Below, piece by piece: positions 13,395-13,456 of a stretch of 13,456 nt of DNA. The stretch covers positions 1 through 13,456 of the forward strand of contig JACCXR010000465.1 of NCBI GenBank assembly GCA_013696915.1, in the 5' to 3' direction. The notes beneath the pieces were generated by a model. It was not told the origin of the DNA, made no database searches, and saw only the letters and a list, made by a program, of their open reading frames with translations. The number at the start of each line of letters is the position of its first letter. The stretch's first letter is position 1. This DNA comes from Euzebyaceae bacterium. Lineage in GTDB: Bacteria > Actinomycetota > Nitriliruptoria > Euzebyales > Egibacteraceae. A program made the translations under genes and the position numbers.

Positions 13395-13456
13395 CGCATC
13401 GTTCGAAGGCTAGGCGCTGATTGCTGCGTCTACCCTTCAAGGGTTGTGGGTGGCGC
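13395..13456. repeat. Copy 2 of the direct repeat, reaching the window end
   Basis: Second copy (62 bp), offset by 113 bases from the first and lacking one T in the central dyad, where it reads ACCCTTCAAGGGT. The shared GCGCAGGCC lies upstream at 13380-13388. The match continues to the last base of the window, so the repeat may be longer and more copies may follow. Confidence 0.9.

Larger units (their letters stand above)
13077..13456. other. 380-base gene-free right end with hairpins and a repeated element
   Basis: I see no credible gene here; the frame at 13186-13413 runs through the repeats and has odd Arg/Cys composition. The proximal part (13077-13200) would hold the promoter of the propeller gene, including a locally AT-rich stretch near 13177-13190. 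It also contains the palindrome CCGGCGCCGG (13156-13165), the dyad GGGGGG/CCCCC (13164-13175), and a perfect hairpin CCACCGC (13212-13218) with GCGGTGG (13222-13228). The distal part is occupied by two copies of a 62/63-bp element. Confidence 0.6.

Noticed and set aside
13186..13413. 75-codon plus-strand frame at the right end
   Set aside because: It runs through both hairpins and the repeated element, has no ribosome site, and is rich in Arg and Cys unlike the real genes here.
13282..13456. CRISPR array
   Set aside because: Only two copies, a 62/63-base core, an indel between copies, and a spacer related to the upstream flank; not the usual 28-37-base repeats with unique spacers, and no cas genes.

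Overview
This 13.5 kb window is very GC-rich. Almost every coding frame has G or C in third positions, GTG and TTG starts are common, and long antisense open frames appear everywhere as a by-product. The protein types fit a high-GC Gram-positive actinobacterium: an actinobacterial adenosine deaminase, large membrane GGDEF-EAL proteins and a secreted GGxF-repeat propeller. A deep-branching soil lineage such as Thermoleophilia/Solirubrobacterales is possible, but that is an inference and there is no rRNA here to settle it. I see no transposase, phage gene, tRNA, rRNA or CRISPR array, so most of the window looks like chromosomal housekeeping and signalling DNA.

Layout. On the minus strand at the left edge (70-321) lies a short gene for an extremely acidic, repetitive peptide. 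Divergent from it is an orphan membrane histidine kinase (509-1912). A 64-residue conserved-looking small protein (1927-2121, minus) converges on the kinase and is divergent from a soluble GAF-GGDEF diguanylate cyclase (2397-4007, plus). A minus-strand run follows. In transcription order it holds a 1038-residue membrane PAS-GGDEF-EAL protein (8892-5776), a 26-residue membrane peptide (5705-5625), a 113-residue charged helical protein (5533-5192) and adenosine deaminase (5114-4038). On the plus strand are a divergent alpha-oxoamine synthase-family PLP enzyme (9059-10351) and an MFS exporter-like permease (10456-11757), separated by two perfect hairpins. A secreted beta-propeller protein (11850-13076, minus) comes next. 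The last 380 bases have no convincing gene and carry a 62/63-bp element repeated at a 113-bp period, running off the end of the window.

How the genes may work together. Three of the four largest signalling genes serve phospho-relay or cyclic-di-GMP turnover: the kinase, a cyclase without an inhibitory I-site, and a membrane GGDEF-EAL protein that keeps both its I-site and its phosphodiesterase residues. That makes the left two-thirds a sensing and second-messenger neighbourhood. Adenosine deaminase is independent purine salvage. The PLP enzyme next to an exporter could make and export a small amino-ketone-type product, but the hairpins between them argue against one simple operon.

The least explained items are the Asp/Gly/Thr/Ser-repeat peptide at the left edge, which could be a modified-peptide precursor or a cation-binding disordered protein, the unusual PLP enzyme, and the 113-bp tandem repeat at the right edge.
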